A stretch of 11,633 nucleotides of DNA from Gemmatimonadota bacterium (GTDB lineage Bacteria; Gemmatimonadota; Gemmatimonadetes; Gemmatimonadales; GWC2-71-9), in contig JANYAG010000182.1 in assembly GCA_025361465.1 (NCBI GenBank), positions 1 to 11,633 on the forward strand, read 5' to 3'. Below the pieces are notes generated by a model, which was not told the DNA's origin, did no database searches, and saw only the letters and a list, made by a program, of their open reading frames with translations. Positions 5,733 to 11,633 of this stretch are shown one piece after another (position 1 is the stretch's first letter; every line of letters begins with the position of its first letter). A program made the translations under genes and the position numbers.

Positions 5733-8405
5733 ATGAATGACTCGATGACCGCACCGGCACCCAAGCCGCGTATCCTCGTCGTCGAGGACGAGACCATCGT
5801 CGCCCGCGATATCCAGTTCCAGCTGGAGGCGCTGGGGTATCAGCCTGCCGGCCACGCGATCACCGGTGAACAAGCGGTGGCCCTCGCGGGAGAATTGCGG
5901 CCCGACCTGGTTCTGATGGACGTGCAACTCGCCGGCGCCATGGACGGCATCACCGCCTCCGAGCTGATTCGCGCGCAATACGGCATTCCCGTGGTTTTCC
6001 TGACCGCGTTCGCGACCGATGAGACCGTGTCTCGCGCCGAAACCGCCGAGCCCTTTGGCTACATCCTCAAACCCTTTGCCGAGCGCGAGTTGCGCATCGT
6101 GCTCGAGATGGCCCTCTACCGGCACCTGGTCGAAACCAGGCTGCGGGCGAGTGAGGAACGTGCCCGCACCCTGATCGAGTGGACACCCGAAGCCATCATC
6201 GTCCACCGGGACGGACAGATCCTCTACGTGAACCCTGCGGCCATCGTCCTGTTTGGAGCGGTGTCCGCGAAGGACCTCATCGACACGTCCCTCCTCGACC
6301 GGATCCACCCGAGCTCCCTGCTCTTCGTCCGGGAACGCATGCACAACCTGGCACTCCATGGCACCGGAGCGCCGATGACGGTCCTGAAATGCCTGCGGCT
6401 GGACGGAACGACGGTCGAGGTGGAATCACAGGGCACGGTCATCGCCTACGATGGCGCACCAGCGATACATACCTCGATGCGCGACATCACGGCGCGGGTG
6501 CAGACTGAAGCCGCGTTGCGTCGGAGCGAGGCCCACAACCGGTCAATCACCCAATCGGCTCATGATGCCATTGTGACGGCGGACAGCGCCGGAAACGTCG
6601 TGGGCTGGAATTCCGGTGCGGAGCTCATCTTCGGGTATGCCGAAGCCGAGGTTCTCGACCGGGCAGTGGCTCGGCTGATCCCGGAACGGTTTGTCGACGC
6701 ACATCGCGAAGGGATGGAGCGGATCGGGTCGGGGGGCCCGCCCCGCGTCATGGGCAAGACGGTCGAACTGATCGGTCGCCGCAAGAACGGTGATGAATTC
6801 CCTCTCGACCTCTCCCTGGCCCAGTGGGAGACCCCCGACGGCCGCTTCGTCACCGGCATCATCCGCGACATCACCGAGCGGAAACGCGCCGAGGCCGCAC
6901 TCCACCTGAAAAGTGCCGCGCTGGAGGCCGCTGCCAACGCCATTGTGATCACCGATCGTGAGGGGACGATCGAGTGGGCCAACACCGCCTTTACCACCTT
7001 CACCGGCTATACCGTGGCCGAAGCCGTCGGCCGGAAGCCGGGGGCCCTGCTCAAGTCCGGCAAGCATGATCGGGCGTTCTACCAGAATCTCTGGAATACC
7101 ATCCTGACCGGCTCAGTCTGGCGCGGGGAGATGATCAACCGTCGGAAGGACGGGAGTTTCATTACCGAAGAGATGCTGATCACGCCGCTGAAGAACGACG
7201 CAGGCAGGATCTCGCATTTCATTGCCGTCAAGCAGGATATCACCGAGCGAAAGCGACTGGAGGAGCAGTTCCGGCAGGCCCAGAAGATGGAGTCGATCGG
7301 CCGCCTCGCCGGCGGAGTGGCCCACGACTTCAACAACATGCTGGGGGTGATCCTCGGCAATCTCGAGCTGGCGCTGCCGAGAGTGGATCCGTCGCAACCG
7401 CTCCATGCCGAGCTCCGCGAGATCCAGGACGCCGCGGAACGCTCGGCCGTCCTCACCAGACAGTTGCTGGCTTTCGCCAGGCGGCAGCCAACGGCGCCCA
7501 AGGAACTCGACCTGAACCGGGCCGTGACCCAGATGCTCCCGATCCTGCAGCGGATGGTCGGCGAGAATGTCTCGATTGTCGTGGCCCAGGCTGACGGATT
7601 GTGGCGAGTCTCCGTCGATCCGTCCCAATTGGACCAGATCCTTGCCAATCTCATTGTCAACGCTCGCGATGCCATCGCTGATGTGGGCACGGTCACCATC
7701 ACCACGACCAATTGCATCATCGACCCCGACTACGCCGCGCACGTCGCCGTCACGCCCGGGGAGTATGTCCGGGTTGCGGTTGGCGACAACGGCTGCGGCA
7801 TGACCGCAGCCGTACTGGAGCACGTCTTCGAGCCGTTCTTCACGACCAAGGCAGTGGGGGTCGGAACCGGTCTTGGCCTGTCCACGGTCTACGGTTCGAT
7901 CCGGCAGAACGCGGGCTTCGTCACGGTGTCGAGCGAACCCGAAGTGGGCACCACCTTCGAATTCTGCCTGCCTCGGCATCAGGACGAGGCGTCGCCGGTG
8001 TGGACACCCACGGAGAAGCGGTCGGCCGCGCGCGGCTGGGAGACCATCCTGATCGTCGAGGACGAGGTCGGCATCCTGAAACTCGCCACCAAGGCGCTGA
8101 CCGCGGCGGGCTACACCGTGCTGGCCGGTTCCAGCCCCGAGGAAGGGATACGGTTGGCGGCAGGGCACGCGGGCGAGATCCACCTGCTGCTGACCGACGT
8201 GATCATGCCGGGAATGAATGGCCAGGAAATGGCCAACGCGCTGTTGGCCGGTCGCCCGGCGCTTCGGTGCCTCTTCATGTCGGGCTATCCCGCCGAGGTC
8301 ATGAGCCAGAGCGGCACCCTGCCCGAAGGGGTCTCCTTCATCCAGAAGCCGTTCATGGTCGCAGACTTGCGAACCAAGGTGCGTGAAATACTGGACGCCG
8401 ATTGA
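5733..8405 (+). CDS. Hybrid sensor histidine kinase, REC-PAS(x3)-HisKA-HATPase-REC
   Basis: An 890-residue soluble hybrid kinase with no membrane helix. Receiver 1 (about 13-130) has Asp63, Thr91 and Lys113. PAS domains lie at about 145-257, 267-385 and 392-507; the last two end in the DITERKR linker typical of PAS/PAC modules. A HisKA dimerisation domain has phospho-acceptor His531 in GGVAHDFNN. The HATPase has N-box Asn643 (ANLIVNARDAI), G1 box DNGCGM (685-690), F-box EPFFTTK (700-706) and G2 box GTGLGLSTVYG (711-721). Receiver 2 (about 770-888) has Asp822 in TDVIMPGMNG and Lys872. The protein could therefore receive and pass phosphate within itself or with the upstream kinase; neither has a DNA-binding or enzymatic output, so the final target lies elsewhere. 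It starts 27 bases after the upstream stop with no clear Shine-Dalgarno; an in-frame ATG at codon 5 is an alternative. It converges on the SET gene with three bases between the stops. Confidence 0.93.
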   Translation: MNDSMTAPAPKPRILVVEDETIVARDIQFQLEALGYQPAGHAITGEQAVALAGELRPDLVLMDVQLAGAMDGITASELIRAQYGIPVVFLTAFATDETVSRAETAEPFGYILKPFAERELRIVLEMALYRHLVETRLRASEERARTLIEWTPEAIIVHRDGQILYVNPAAIVLFGAVSAKDLIDTSLLDRIHPSSLLFVRERMHNLALHGTGAPMTVLKCLRLDGTTVEVESQGTVIAYDGAPAIHTSMRDITARVQTEAALRRSEAHNRSITQSAHDAIVTADSAGNVVGWNSGAELIFGYAEAEVLDRAVARLIPERFVDAHREGMERIGSGGPPRVMGKTVELIGRRKNGDEFPLDLSLAQWETPDGRFVTGIIRDITERKRAEAALHLKSAALEAAANAIVITDREGTIEWANTAFTTFTGYTVAEAVGRKPGALLKSGKHDRAFYQNLWNTILTGSVWRGEMINRRKDGSFITEEMLITPLKNDAGRISHFIAVKQDITERKRLEEQFRQAQKMESIGRLAGGVAHDFNNMLGVILGNLELALPRVDPSQPLHAELREIQDAAERSAVLTRQLLAFARRQPTAPKELDLNRAVTQMLPILQRMVGENVSIVVAQADGLWRVSVDPSQLDQILANLIVNARDAIADVGTVTITTTNCIIDPDYAAHVAVTPGEYVRVAVGDNGCGMTAAVLEHVFEPFFTTKAVGVGTGLGLSTVYGSIRQNAGFVTVSSEPEVGTTFEFCLPRHQDEASPVWTPTEKRSAARGWETILIVEDEVGILKLATKALTAAGYTVLAGSSPEEGIRLAAGHAGEIHLLLTDVIMPGMNGQEMANALLAGRPALRCLFMSGYPAEVMSQSGTLPEGVSFIQKPFMVADLRTKVREILDAD

Positions 8406-8419
8406 GGCTCAAGGCGTCC
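8393..8419. terminator. Bidirectional terminator-like hairpin spanning two stop codons
   Basis: The arms GGACGCC (8393-8399) and GGCGTCC (8413-8419) are perfect inverted repeats. Inside them TTGA (8402-8405) pairs with TCAA (8409-8412) around a GGC loop, leaving a two-base GA bulge. The total is an 11-bp, mostly G+C stem. The inner arms contain the stop codons of the two convergent genes (TGA at 8403-8405, plus strand; TCA at 8409-8411, that is TGA on the minus strand). There is no clear U-tract on either side, so intrinsic termination is likely but not proven. The hairpin is the only separation between the two converging operons. Confidence 0.5.
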
Positions 8420-8873
8420 GGCGCAGTGCCTGGATATGCTGGTTGAGGAGGTAACGCGACAGGATGTCGTCAGGCAGGTTCACCGCACCCGCCACCCGTC
8501 CGATACACGAGGACGCCCCGCAGTGACAATCAAAGGGTTCGGCCATCTGCCACTCGGTTGAAGGGTAGAAGAACGAGAGTTCCTCACCCGCGGCGATGTC
8601 GCGGATCGCCGTCACGGTCATGTCCGGTGTGTTGATGAAGACATTCGGCGCACACGAATGGTTCATGAAGGTCAGCGGCCCGATGCCGGCCAGGTGGGTG
8701 CCGACGCCGGCCTGCACGGTGAATCGATTGGCGACCGGCACCGCGTGATGCCCCGTCACCTGCAGGACCACCGCGCCAGCGCGGAACGGCATTGTGGTGA
8801 CGACATGCTTCCCCTTGTGGCCGCGGTCCTCGACCACCAGCAGGACCGATCGCTGCGAAGTGGCCTGGGTCAT
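8409..8873 (-). CDS. Stand-alone SET-domain protein, putative protein-lysine methyltransferase
   Basis: A 154-residue protein made almost entirely of a SET domain. SET enzymes move a methyl group from S-adenosylmethionine to a lysine side chain. Visible motifs are NHSCAPN (71-77), which forms the cofactor-binding pseudoknot; GEELSFFYPSTEW (96-108), with the likely catalytic Tyr103; and a post-SET cysteine cluster CHCGASSC at 116-123. The N-terminal Gly-x-Gly that normally contacts the cofactor reads Gly-Lys-His (21-23), so cofactor binding may be altered. The ATG at 8873-8871 forms an ATGA overlap with the preceding fusion gene. The same frame is open to 9122 on the minus strand, but the extra sequence has no SET similarity and lies inside the fusion gene, so the shorter start is chosen. 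It is the last gene of the three-gene operon. The target could be a protein, a peptide or a small amine. Confidence 0.88.
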   Translation of the reverse strand: MTQATSQRSVLLVVEDRGHKGKHVVTTMPFRAGAVVLQVTGHHAVPVANRFTVQAGVGTHLAGIGPLTFMNHSCAPNVFINTPDMTVTAIRDIAAGEELSFFYPSTEWQMAEPFDCHCGASSCIGRVAGAVNLPDDILSRYLLNQHIQALRRTP

Positions 8874-10303
8874 GGTTGGTGCGGCTCTTCCCGCGCGGTC
8901 ACGGAATTGCCGGCCGCGCCATGGACGCTGCCGCGACAGGTCGGCGCGCCACAGGTGCAGCGAAATGGCTCGCTCTGCTCGTTCATCATCATCGCGTAGT
9001 CCAGGGTGAGTTCCTCGCCGGCAGCAATGTTGCGCAGGGCCACAATATCCAGCCCCTGATAGGCCGCATTCGGGGCGCAGGAATGGTTCTGCGGCGCCCA
9101 TTCCAGCGGATCCTCGTCCCACAACGCGTACACCTGGGAACTCAACGGCACGGCGTAGTGTCGGAAGGCCTGCCGGTCATCGGGCGGCCAGTGGTTCATC
9201 ACGTGGCGCTTGGTGACCAGCCGGAACGCCCGTTCCTCACCGTGGAAGATCACGTCGCCCCCGGCCAGCGCTGCCGTGGCGAAGATCCCGTAACCCGACA
9301 CCCCATTGCCCTGCATCCGGTAGCGCCTCTGGCGGCGGCGGTGGCGCTCGAGTCCTTCCGCGATGATCTGCTCGGCGAAACCCGACGGCCCCAGCGGGTC
9401 GTATCGGAGGATGTAGTCGGCCGACCCCTCATACCCGCCACTGTAGAACACCGAGCAGGTGAAGTTGACCTCGAGGAAGAAGATCTCGCCGGCGGCGCTC
9501 ATCCGGAAATCCATCCGGGCGTAACCCACGCCGCCAAACGCCGCGAAGACCTTGCAGGCCGCTTCCTGCAGCTGCTGGCAGATGGCCCCGTCGGTGACCG
9601 GGACATTGGCCGACGGGTGCAGGTCCGACGTCTTGAGGGCATAGGTCTTGAATCCACTGCCGCCCTCGGGGAAGATGAACTCCACCGGCTTGAGGGCGCG
9701 ACAACTGCCGCCGGCTTCGGTGCTCCCGAGCACGAGGACCGTGAATTCGCGCCCAGCGATGAACTCCTCGACCAGGAGTTCGTCGTATTCGCCGAGGATG
9801 GCCTGCACCTTCGCCTGCAGCTCCCCGTCATCGTGGACCAGGGAGTGCTCGTCCACGCCGAGGGAGTCGCCGGCAAATGCCGGCTTGACGAAGAGGGGAA
9901 AGGCCAGCCGCGAGCCGATGGCGCTCGCGTCGGCAGCGTTCCGCACCAGGCCATGCGCCGGCGTGCGCACGCCGGCGGTATACGCGACGTACTTCATCAG
10001 GGGCTTGGGCAGGTGATACAGGTGTGCCGGCGGCCCGGTGTACGCCAGGTTGAACAGCTCGAGGGAGTGAATCACGTCGATCGAGGGCACATCCCACTCG
10101 AGGTAGCCTTCGTTCAGGTTGACGAAGATGTCGTATCCCTGGTGCGACAACTCCTTGATCTGCTTGTAGGTCGTCAGCTTGTGCAGCGCGACATGGTCCA
10201 CGGTGTGCTGCGGCAGCAGCACCGACAGGTCCCGCGGCGGGTCGTAGAGTCGGTAGTCAACGGCGGATGTGCTGTAATCCGGCTGCAACACACAGACTTT
10301 CAT
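8870..10303 (-). CDS. Fusion of an ATP-grasp ligase with a SET-domain methyltransferase
   Basis: A 477-residue two-part enzyme. Residues 1-about 325 are an ATP-grasp ligase of the D-Ala-D-Ala ligase type, which activates a carboxylate as acyl-phosphate and joins it to an amine. Motifs: LFVKPAFAGDSLG (137-149, ATP-contacting Lys140), EEFIAGREF (179-187), and the metal ligands Asp265 (ARMDF) and Glu278/Asn280 (LEVN). Residues about 328-460 are a SET domain with an intact Gly337-x-Gly339, NHSCAPNA (406-413), GEELTLDY (429-436, Tyr436) and a post-SET cluster CTCGAPTC (449-456). The linker is short and Arg-rich (320-328). The ATG at 10303-10301 forms an ATGA overlap with the upstream ligase. The frame stays open to 10444, but the extension is Arg-rich and overlaps the neighbour, so the start MKVCVLQPDY is preferred. 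After LEVN the loop reads FTCSVFYSGG rather than the Ddl pattern Thr-x-Pro-Gly, so D-Ala is probably not the substrate. There is no Shine-Dalgarno; translation is probably coupled. Confidence 0.9.
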   Translation of the reverse strand: MKVCVLQPDYSTSAVDYRLYDPPRDLSVLLPQHTVDHVALHKLTTYKQIKELSHQGYDIFVNLNEGYLEWDVPSIDVIHSLELFNLAYTGPPAHLYHLPKPLMKYVAYTAGVRTPAHGLVRNAADASAIGSRLAFPLFVKPAFAGDSLGVDEHSLVHDDGELQAKVQAILGEYDELLVEEFIAGREFTVLVLGSTEAGGSCRALKPVEFIFPEGGSGFKTYALKTSDLHPSANVPVTDGAICQQLQEAACKVFAAFGGVGYARMDFRMSAAGEIFFLEVNFTCSVFYSGGYEGSADYILRYDPLGPSGFAEQIIAEGLERHRRRQRRYRMQGNGVSGYGIFATAALAGGDVIFHGEERAFRLVTKRHVMNHWPPDDRQAFRHYAVPLSSQVYALWDEDPLEWAPQNHSCAPNAAYQGLDIVALRNIAAGEELTLDYAMMMNEQSEPFRCTCGAPTCRGSVHGAAGNSVTAREEPHQP

Positions 10304-11430
10304 GCGGCGTTGGACGGTACGAACGACGGCGCGGCCGCCAGCGCGTCGTCGATGATCTCGGCGACAGCCTGGCTGAAGGTTCGGTTGGCAAAGCGCAGGA
10401 TCGCGCCGATGGAGGTGACGTTCTCGTCCTCGGAGATGCCGCACTGGGCATTCACCTCGAGGACAAAGAGCTGGCCGGTCTCCTGATCATAGCGCAGGTC
10501 CACCCGGCCGTACCCGGTCCCTTCGACCGCTGCGTAGGCGGCCCAGCTCACTTCACAGATCGCCGGGGCCAGGTCGGCCGGCGCCGCGGCATACTGCCAG
10601 AGGTACTGGTCGGGGCCGATCGGGGTTTCGCGCTCGTAGATCTCCCAGAGCCGGTCAAAGGAGAGGAACTGCTCGGTCGGCGGCAACGAGTCGTGGAACA
10701 CCCGTTCGACGGGGGGGTAGACCCGGCTTCGCTCCGGGGAATGGTACGAGCCGGTGATGAAGGTGGTGAACTCCCGGCCGGCGATGAAGCGCTCGGCAAG
10801 CACCCCGCCCCCCGTCAGGTTCCAGCCACGATAGCCATCGTGCAACTGGCGCACCTCGCGGCGGAGCGCGTCGGCGGTGTCCACCACGGATTTGGTCGTG
10901 ATGCCCATGCTGCCCGCGGAGACCGCCGGCTTGATGATCACCGGGGACCCCAGCCGTTTCAGCACGCTGCGCGCGTTGGTGACCTTGGGGGGGAGCACTT
11001 CCCAGGACGGGGTCGGCACACCGGCCGCCTCGAACGCCGTCTTCATGTCGATCTTGGACGTCGTCACCTCATAGAAGCGCTCGTCCGCGCCAGTATAGTA
11101 GAGGCCGAGGAGCTTGAGGCGGCGGATGACATCAACCCCGGGAACTCCGTTCAGGTCGTCCCCATCGCAGAGATTGAATACCACCGGCGTGAAGCCCTCT
11201 GACTCGCGCATCACCCGGTCGAGGGCGGCCTCAACCCCATCCAGGGTGACCGGTTCCCAGCGCCACGCGATGCCGAGGTCCGCGAACACCCGCTGATACT
11301 CAGCCCGGCTCTGGCTGTAGTCGCTGTAGCAGTCGATGTTGGGGTCGTTCGTCTCGAGATAGGGCGCCAGGACCCAGACGAGCAGCGGCGCGGCAAGCGG
11401 CGCCTCTCCGGTCGACGGAGATGCAGTCAT
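10300..11430 (-). CDS. D-Ala-D-Ala ligase-like ATP-grasp enzyme
   Basis: A 376-residue ATP-grasp ligase (Ddl itself is about 310-370). The N-terminal pre-ATP-grasp region has the Ddl-like layout: NLCDGDDLNGVPG (86-98), then GLYYTGADERFYEVTTSK (109-126), where the residues around YTG resemble the substrate side of Ddl. Motifs: VIIKPAVSAGSMG (164-176, Lys167), AERFIAGREF (212-221), Asp311 in GRVDL, and Glu325/Asn327 in LEVN. The loop after Asn327 reads Ala-Gln-Cys330-Gly in place of Thr-x-Pro-Gly, which argues for another substrate than D-alanine. It is a paralogue of the ligase half of the next gene (shared FIAGREFT). The ATG at 11430 is chosen because the ligase fold begins soon after it; a TTG at 11469 would add 13 residues without visible homology and has no Shine-Dalgarno. 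The ATG lacks one too. It is the first gene of the operon and lies about 50 bases downstream of a promoter with an inverted repeat. Confidence 0.9.
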   Translation of the reverse strand: MTASPSTGEAPLAAPLLVWVLAPYLETNDPNIDCYSDYSQSRAEYQRVFADLGIAWRWEPVTLDGVEAALDRVMRESEGFTPVVFNLCDGDDLNGVPGVDVIRRLKLLGLYYTGADERFYEVTTSKIDMKTAFEAAGVPTPSWEVLPPKVTNARSVLKRLGSPVIIKPAVSAGSMGITTKSVVDTADALRREVRQLHDGYRGWNLTGGGVLAERFIAGREFTTFITGSYHSPERSRVYPPVERVFHDSLPPTEQFLSFDRLWEIYERETPIGPDQYLWQYAAAPADLAPAICEVSWAAYAAVEGTGYGRVDLRYDQETGQLFVLEVNAQCGISEDENVTSIGAILRFANRTFSQAVAEIIDDALAAAPSFVPSNAA

Positions 11431-11478
11431 GAGGGCAGGATGAGGTGTGGTTGGACCGGTCGCAAGCAATCGGTGCGT

Positions 11479-11514
11479 GACATTGCGTGGAACGTACTAT
11501 AACAACGCAATGTC
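11479..11514 (-). promoter_or_regulatory. Promoter with a perfect 10-bp inverted repeat around the -10 box
   Basis: GACATTGCGT (11479-11488) and ACGCAATGTC (11505-11514) are perfect inverted repeats separated by 16 bases. Between them, on the minus strand, lies TATAGT (11501-11496), a good -10 box for the ATP-grasp/SET operon. That places transcription start near 11489, about 60 bases before the ATG at 11430. The hexamer expected at -35 (GACTCT with a 17-base spacer) is poor, which fits a promoter that depends on a regulator. Half-sites on both sides of the -10 box suit a dimeric repressor. No regulator gene for it is in the window. Confidence 0.5.
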
Positions 11515-11522
11515 GGGAAGAG

Positions 11523-11633
11523 TCTGGCGGCATCAAGGGGTCCTTCGCTTCGCTCAGGATGAGGAGGTCCCCTCATCCCGACCCCGAGCGGAGCGAGGGT
11601 GGAGGGACCTCCTTACCCCCGCATCCGCCAGAG
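11523..11633. repeat. Structured intergenic repeat with nested inverted repeats
   Basis: The outer arms TCTGGCGG (11523-11530) and CCGCCAGA (11625-11632) enclose inner arms AGGAGGTCCC (11562-11571) and GGGACCTCCT (11604-11613), all perfect. Between the left arms lies TTCGCTTCGCTCAGGATGA. A second segment, CGAGCGGAGCGAGGGTGGA, follows in the inner loop. From memory, motifs of the TTCGCTTCGCTCAGGATGA type recur between genes in many environmental bacterial genomes; this was not checked by search. The stretch has no convincing coding frame. It runs to the window edge, so its right end may be cut. It may also end transcription of a gene beyond the window. Confidence 0.5.

Noticed and set aside
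7113..8183. Open minus-strand frame of 356 codons opposite the second kinase
   Set aside because: It is the antisense of the HisKA/HATPase/REC region, with no motifs of its own.
8874..9122. Longer N-terminus for the stand-alone SET gene (start at 9122)
   Set aside because: The 83 extra residues lie fully inside the fusion gene and are Arg/Cys-rich without homology. The ATG at 8873 gives a clean ATGA overlap and a complete SET domain.
10304..10444. Longer N-terminus for the ATP-grasp-SET gene (start at 10444)
   Set aside because: The 47 extra residues are Arg-rich and overlap the C-terminus of the upstream ligase. The ATG at 10303 begins a typical beta-strand start (MKVCVLQPD) and forms an ATGA overlap.
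8876..10486. Open plus-strand frame of 536 codons opposite the ATP-grasp-SET fusion
   Set aside because: Its translation is rich in Arg, His, Gly and Val with no recognisable domain, while the opposite strand encodes clear ATP-grasp and SET motifs. Long antisense frames are expected at this GC content.
11300..11536. Small minus-strand frame of 78 codons near the operon promoter, considered as a precursor peptide
   Set aside because: It overlaps the first ligase gene out of frame, spans the promoter inverted repeat, and has no leader/core pattern. No convincing precursor peptide was found.

Overview
This is a high-GC bacterial window (roughly two-thirds G+C by eye) with almost no intergenic DNA. 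Genes are short-spaced or overlapping and long antisense shadow frames are common. No rRNA, tRNA, IS element or CRISPR array is visible. A Tat-type exported class V aminotransferase, PAS-rich soluble histidine kinases and weak Shine-Dalgarno sites fit a soil or environmental lineage such as Gemmatimonadota or a neighbour, but no marker gene here fixes the taxonomy; the placement is a guess.

Layout. (1) Positions 1-2919, minus strand: a chain of four overlapping genes read right to left: Tat-exported PLP aminotransferase-like protein, beta-carbonic anhydrase, DapA/NAL-superfamily lyase, and the first 22 codons of a membrane transporter (MFS-like) cut by the window edge. (2) Positions 2920-3161: divergent promoter region with an imperfect inverted repeat. 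(3) Positions 3162-8405, plus strand: two large soluble sensor kinases in tandem, REC-PAS(x4)-HisKA_2/HATPase and REC-PAS(x3)-HisKA/HATPase-REC. Neither has a membrane segment or a DNA-binding output. (4) Positions 8393-8419: a hairpin covering both stop codons of two convergent genes, read here as a bidirectional terminator. (5) Positions 8409-11430, minus strand: three genes joined by ATGA overlaps, namely an ATP-grasp ligase, an ATP-grasp ligase fused to a SET-domain methyltransferase, and a stand-alone SET-domain protein. (6) Positions 11431-11633: a promoter with a perfect 10-bp inverted repeat around its -10 box, then a structured intergenic repeat.

The most interesting part is region 5. 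Two paralogous D-Ala-D-Ala-ligase-like ATP-grasp enzymes and two SET domains are translationally coupled, and one ligase and one SET domain are physically fused. This suggests a pathway that forms an amide/peptide bond and methylates an amine, on an unknown amino-acid, peptide or protein substrate. In both ligases the substrate loop after the metal-binding Glu-x-Asn differs from that of Ddl and carries a Cys. I do not recognise a described system with this layout. The kinase pair converges on this operon and its regulatory link to it is unknown.
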